The notes beneath the pieces were generated by a model. The model was not told the DNA's origin. It searched no databases and worked only from the letters and a program-made list of their open reading frames with translations. A stretch of DNA of 64,000 bases from Acidovorax delafieldii (GTDB lineage: Bacteria; Pseudomonadota; Gammaproteobacteria; Burkholderiales; Burkholderiaceae_C). The position numbers were made by a program, and so were the translations under genes. Positions 62,166-64,000 of this stretch are shown in pieces (within the stretch, counting starts at the first letter, position 1; each line of letters opens with the position of its first letter). The stretch covers positions 69,840 through 133,839 of the forward strand of contig DFQQ01000027.1 in NCBI GenBank assembly GCA_002377855.1. The letters run 5' to 3'.

Positions 62166-64000
62166 GCGGCAGTGCCCGCGTCAGCGCAGCGCTGGGCCAA
62201 GTGGGCGAGTGCTTCTTCCACCTGATCGACCAACACCAGGCATAAATCGCCTGGCTGCAAACGTGCCAGGGCCGTGTCGATGGCGATGAATTCGCCACGA
62301 ATTTCTTCGATGTGTTGGGTGCGTGCCGCGCCGGCCAGCCCCTCGCGCAGCAGGGCCATCACCTCGCCGTCGGCTCGGCCACGCTGGGCCGCGTCCTGGT
62401 AGAGGATCACATCGTCGAAGGCGGCACCCAGGATGACGGTCTGGTCGCGGATGTCTTCGTCACGGCGATCACCCGCGCCGCTGATCACCACGCTGCGGCG
62501 TTTGCCGGGCAGGGCGTCCACGGCGCCCACCAGGGCGCGCATGGCGTCCGGGTTGTGGCCGTAGTCGGCAATCACGGTGGCGCCCCGGTAGTCCATGATG
62601 TTGAAGCGGCCGGGTGCGTTGTCGCTGTCGTTCACAAAGCCCGACAGGCCGCGGCGGATGGTCTGCCACGGCATGCCCACGCCCCAGGCGGCGGCCACGG
62701 CGGCCATCACGTTCTCAACCTGGAAGCCGATCTTGCCGTTGCGCGTGATGGGCACGTCGCGCAGGTGGATGGTCTCGCGCCAGGAACCTTCCGAAGCCAC
62801 GATGGAGTCGCCGTCCACATACACGGTGCGGTGGCCCTGCGCGCGGTGCGTGGCCATCACGGGGTGGTGGCGGTCGCTGGCAAAGAAGATGATCTTGCCG
62901 GGGCAAGCGGGTGCCATGGCCGCCACGATGGGGTCGGCGGCGTTGAGCACGCCGTAGCCCGTGGTGGCCACGTTCTGCACGATCACGCGCTTGAGCACGG
63001 CCAGGTCTTCCACCGTGGTGATGTAGTTCAGGCCCAGGTGGTCGCCTGCGCCGATGTTGGTGACCACGGCCACTTGGCAGCGGTCAAAGCCCAGGCCTTC
63101 GCGCAGGATGCCGCCACGCGCGGTCTCGAACACGGCGGCGTCCACCTCGGGGTGCAGCAGCACGTTGCGGGCGCTCTTGGGGCCGCTGCAGTCACCGCTG
63201 TCGATCTGGCGGCCGTTCACGTAAACGCCGTCGGTGTTGGTCATGCCCACACGCAGGCCCTGGGCGGTGAACAGGTGCGCGATCAGGCGGGCAGTGGTCG
63301 TCTTGCCGTTGGTGCCGGTGACGGCCACCACAGGGATGCGCCCATCGTCGCCATGGGCGTAGAGCTTGTCGACCATGGCCTGGCCCACGTTGCGGGGCTT
63401 GCCGTAGCTGGGCGCCAGGTGCATGCGCAGGCCGGGGGCGGCGTTCACCTCCACAAAGCCGCCGCCTTGTTCTTCGAGGGGGCGCAGCACGGTCTCGGCC
63501 ACCATGTCCACGCCGCAGATGTGCAGGCCCACCATCTGGGCGGCGGCAATGGCGCGGGCAGCCACTTCAGGGTGCACGTCGTCCGTCACGTCGGTGGCGG
63601 TTCCGCCAGTGGAGAGGTTGGCGTTGTTGCGCAGGATGACGCGCTGGCCCTTGGCGGGCACGGAGTCGGGCGTCAGGTTCTGCGCGGCCAGGCGGGCCAC
63701 GGCAATGTCGTCCAGGCGGATCTTGGTGAGCGACGTGGCGTGGCCTTCGCCGCGGCGGGGGTCCTGGTTGACCACATCCACCAGTTCGCGCACGGTGTGC
63801 TGGCCGTCACCCAGCACCTGCGGGGGCTCGCGGCGCGCGGCCGCCACCAGTTGGTCACCCACCACCAGCAGGCGAAAGTCGTGGCCAGGCAGGAAGCGCT
63901 CGACCATCACCGTGCCGTATTCGGCGGCGGTTTTGTAGGCTTCTTCCAGCTGGGCACGGTCGGTGATGTTGACCGTCACGCCCTTGCCCTGGTTGCCGTC
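62162..64000 (-). CDS. cphA: Cyanophycin synthetase, C-terminal part (runs off right edge)
   Basis: ATP-dependent ligase that polymerises Asp and Arg into cyanophycin, a nitrogen store. The visible 612 or so residues begin in the ATP-grasp domain (GHDFRLLVVGDQLVAAARREPP; VDMVAETVLRPLEEQ; GGFVEVNAAPGLRMHL). They continue with the Mur-ligase-like domain: P-loop VVAVTGTNGKTTTARLIAH, TARGGILREGLGFD, GAGDHLGLNYI and DYGHNPDAMRALV. The N-terminal domain lies outside. At the edge the reading DGNQGKGVTVN continues open, so the frame extends right. The stop overlaps the creA start (ATGA). Confidence 0.95.
   Translation of the reverse strand, partial: DGNQGKGVTVNITDRAQLEEAYKTAAEYGTVMVERFLPGHDFRLLVVGDQLVAAARREPPQVLGDGQHTVRELVDVVNQDPRRGEGHATSLTKIRLDDIAVARLAAQNLTPDSVPAKGQRVILRNNANLSTGGTATDVTDDVHPEVAARAIAAAQMVGLHICGVDMVAETVLRPLEEQGGGFVEVNAAPGLRMHLAPSYGKPRNVGQAMVDKLYAHGDDGRIPVVAVTGTNGKTTTARLIAHLFTAQGLRVGMTNTDGVYVNGRQIDSGDCSGPKSARNVLLHPEVDAAVFETARGGILREGLGFDRCQVAVVTNIGAGDHLGLNYITTVEDLAVLKRVIVQNVATTGYGVLNAADPIVAAMAPACPGKIIFFASDRHHPVMATHRAQGHRTVYVDGDSIVASEGSWRETIHLRDVPITRNGKIGFQVENVMAAVAAAWGVGMPWQTIRRGLSGFVNDSDNAPGRFNIMDYRGATVIADYGHNPDAMRALVGAVDALPGKRRSVVISGAGDRRDEDIRDQTVILGAAFDDVILYQDAAQRGRADGEVMALLREGLAGAARTQHIEEIRGEFIAIDTALARLQPGDLCLVLVDQVEEALAHLAQRCADAGTAA

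Overview
The window looks like a chromosomal segment of a betaproteobacterium of the family Comamonadaceae (Acidovorax-like). The basis is gene order and protein flavour: ponA divergent from pilMNOPQ, then aroB-dgt-gltB-gltD; an mlaFEDACB cluster followed by an ABC-2 pair, ibaG, murA, hisG and hisD; Bug-type solute-binding proteins; cphA; and short intergenic repeats of a type common in that family. Most of the window is GC-rich, but roughly 1950-8500 is clearly AT-richer. No rRNA, tRNA, CRISPR array or prophage was seen.

Layout. 1-605: 5' part of ponA (minus). 873-5924: type IV pilus assembly genes pilMNOPQ, overlapping or abutting. 5948-7777: a large Ig-like-repeat lipoprotein where aroK would be expected, closed by a strong terminator. 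7865-12606: aroB, dgt, a DUF1415 gene, a methyltransferase and a REP-associated tyrosine transposase with a palindrome behind it. 12776-19040: gltBD glutamate synthase. 19287-21709: a polar amino-acid ABC importer. 22005-26041: the Mla lipid-transport genes. 26092-31387: ABC-2 exporter, ibaG, murA, hisG, hisD.

31471-41041 is a metabolic accessory region. It holds a DUF2243 membrane protein, a metallo-beta-lactamase-fold protein with a perfect FNR/Anr box upstream, and a sugar-diacid catabolic cluster (galactarate dehydratase, LacI-type regulator, KdgD, Bug protein, glucarate dehydratase, Tat-exported lactonase). Three matching palindromes around the regulator suggest local control.

41318-50138 is the most unusual stretch. 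It contains two membrane proteins of unknown role and an HTH protein with a degenerate ATPase-like body. Overlapping that gene is one for a STAND/AAA-type ATPase whose extracytoplasmic N-terminus looks like a type IV pilin (membrane helix, pilin-like alpha/beta region, C-terminal disulfide loop ending in YLP..C). An ankyrin protein, a leucine-rich-repeat protein and a decayed ankyrin remnant follow. I suggest the HTH/pilin-ATPase pair as a candidate undescribed envelope-sensing or defence module.

50139-64000: a CPA1 antiporter, an arsenic operon (arsR-arsI-arsC-acr3) with a palindromic operator, a candidate small RNA, a DUF3334 CheX-like protein, a globin-coupled GGDEF/EAL protein, a SPOR protein, a TerB-like protein, a FrnE/DsbA-like protein, creA, and the 3' part of cyanophycin synthetase cphA running off the right edge.
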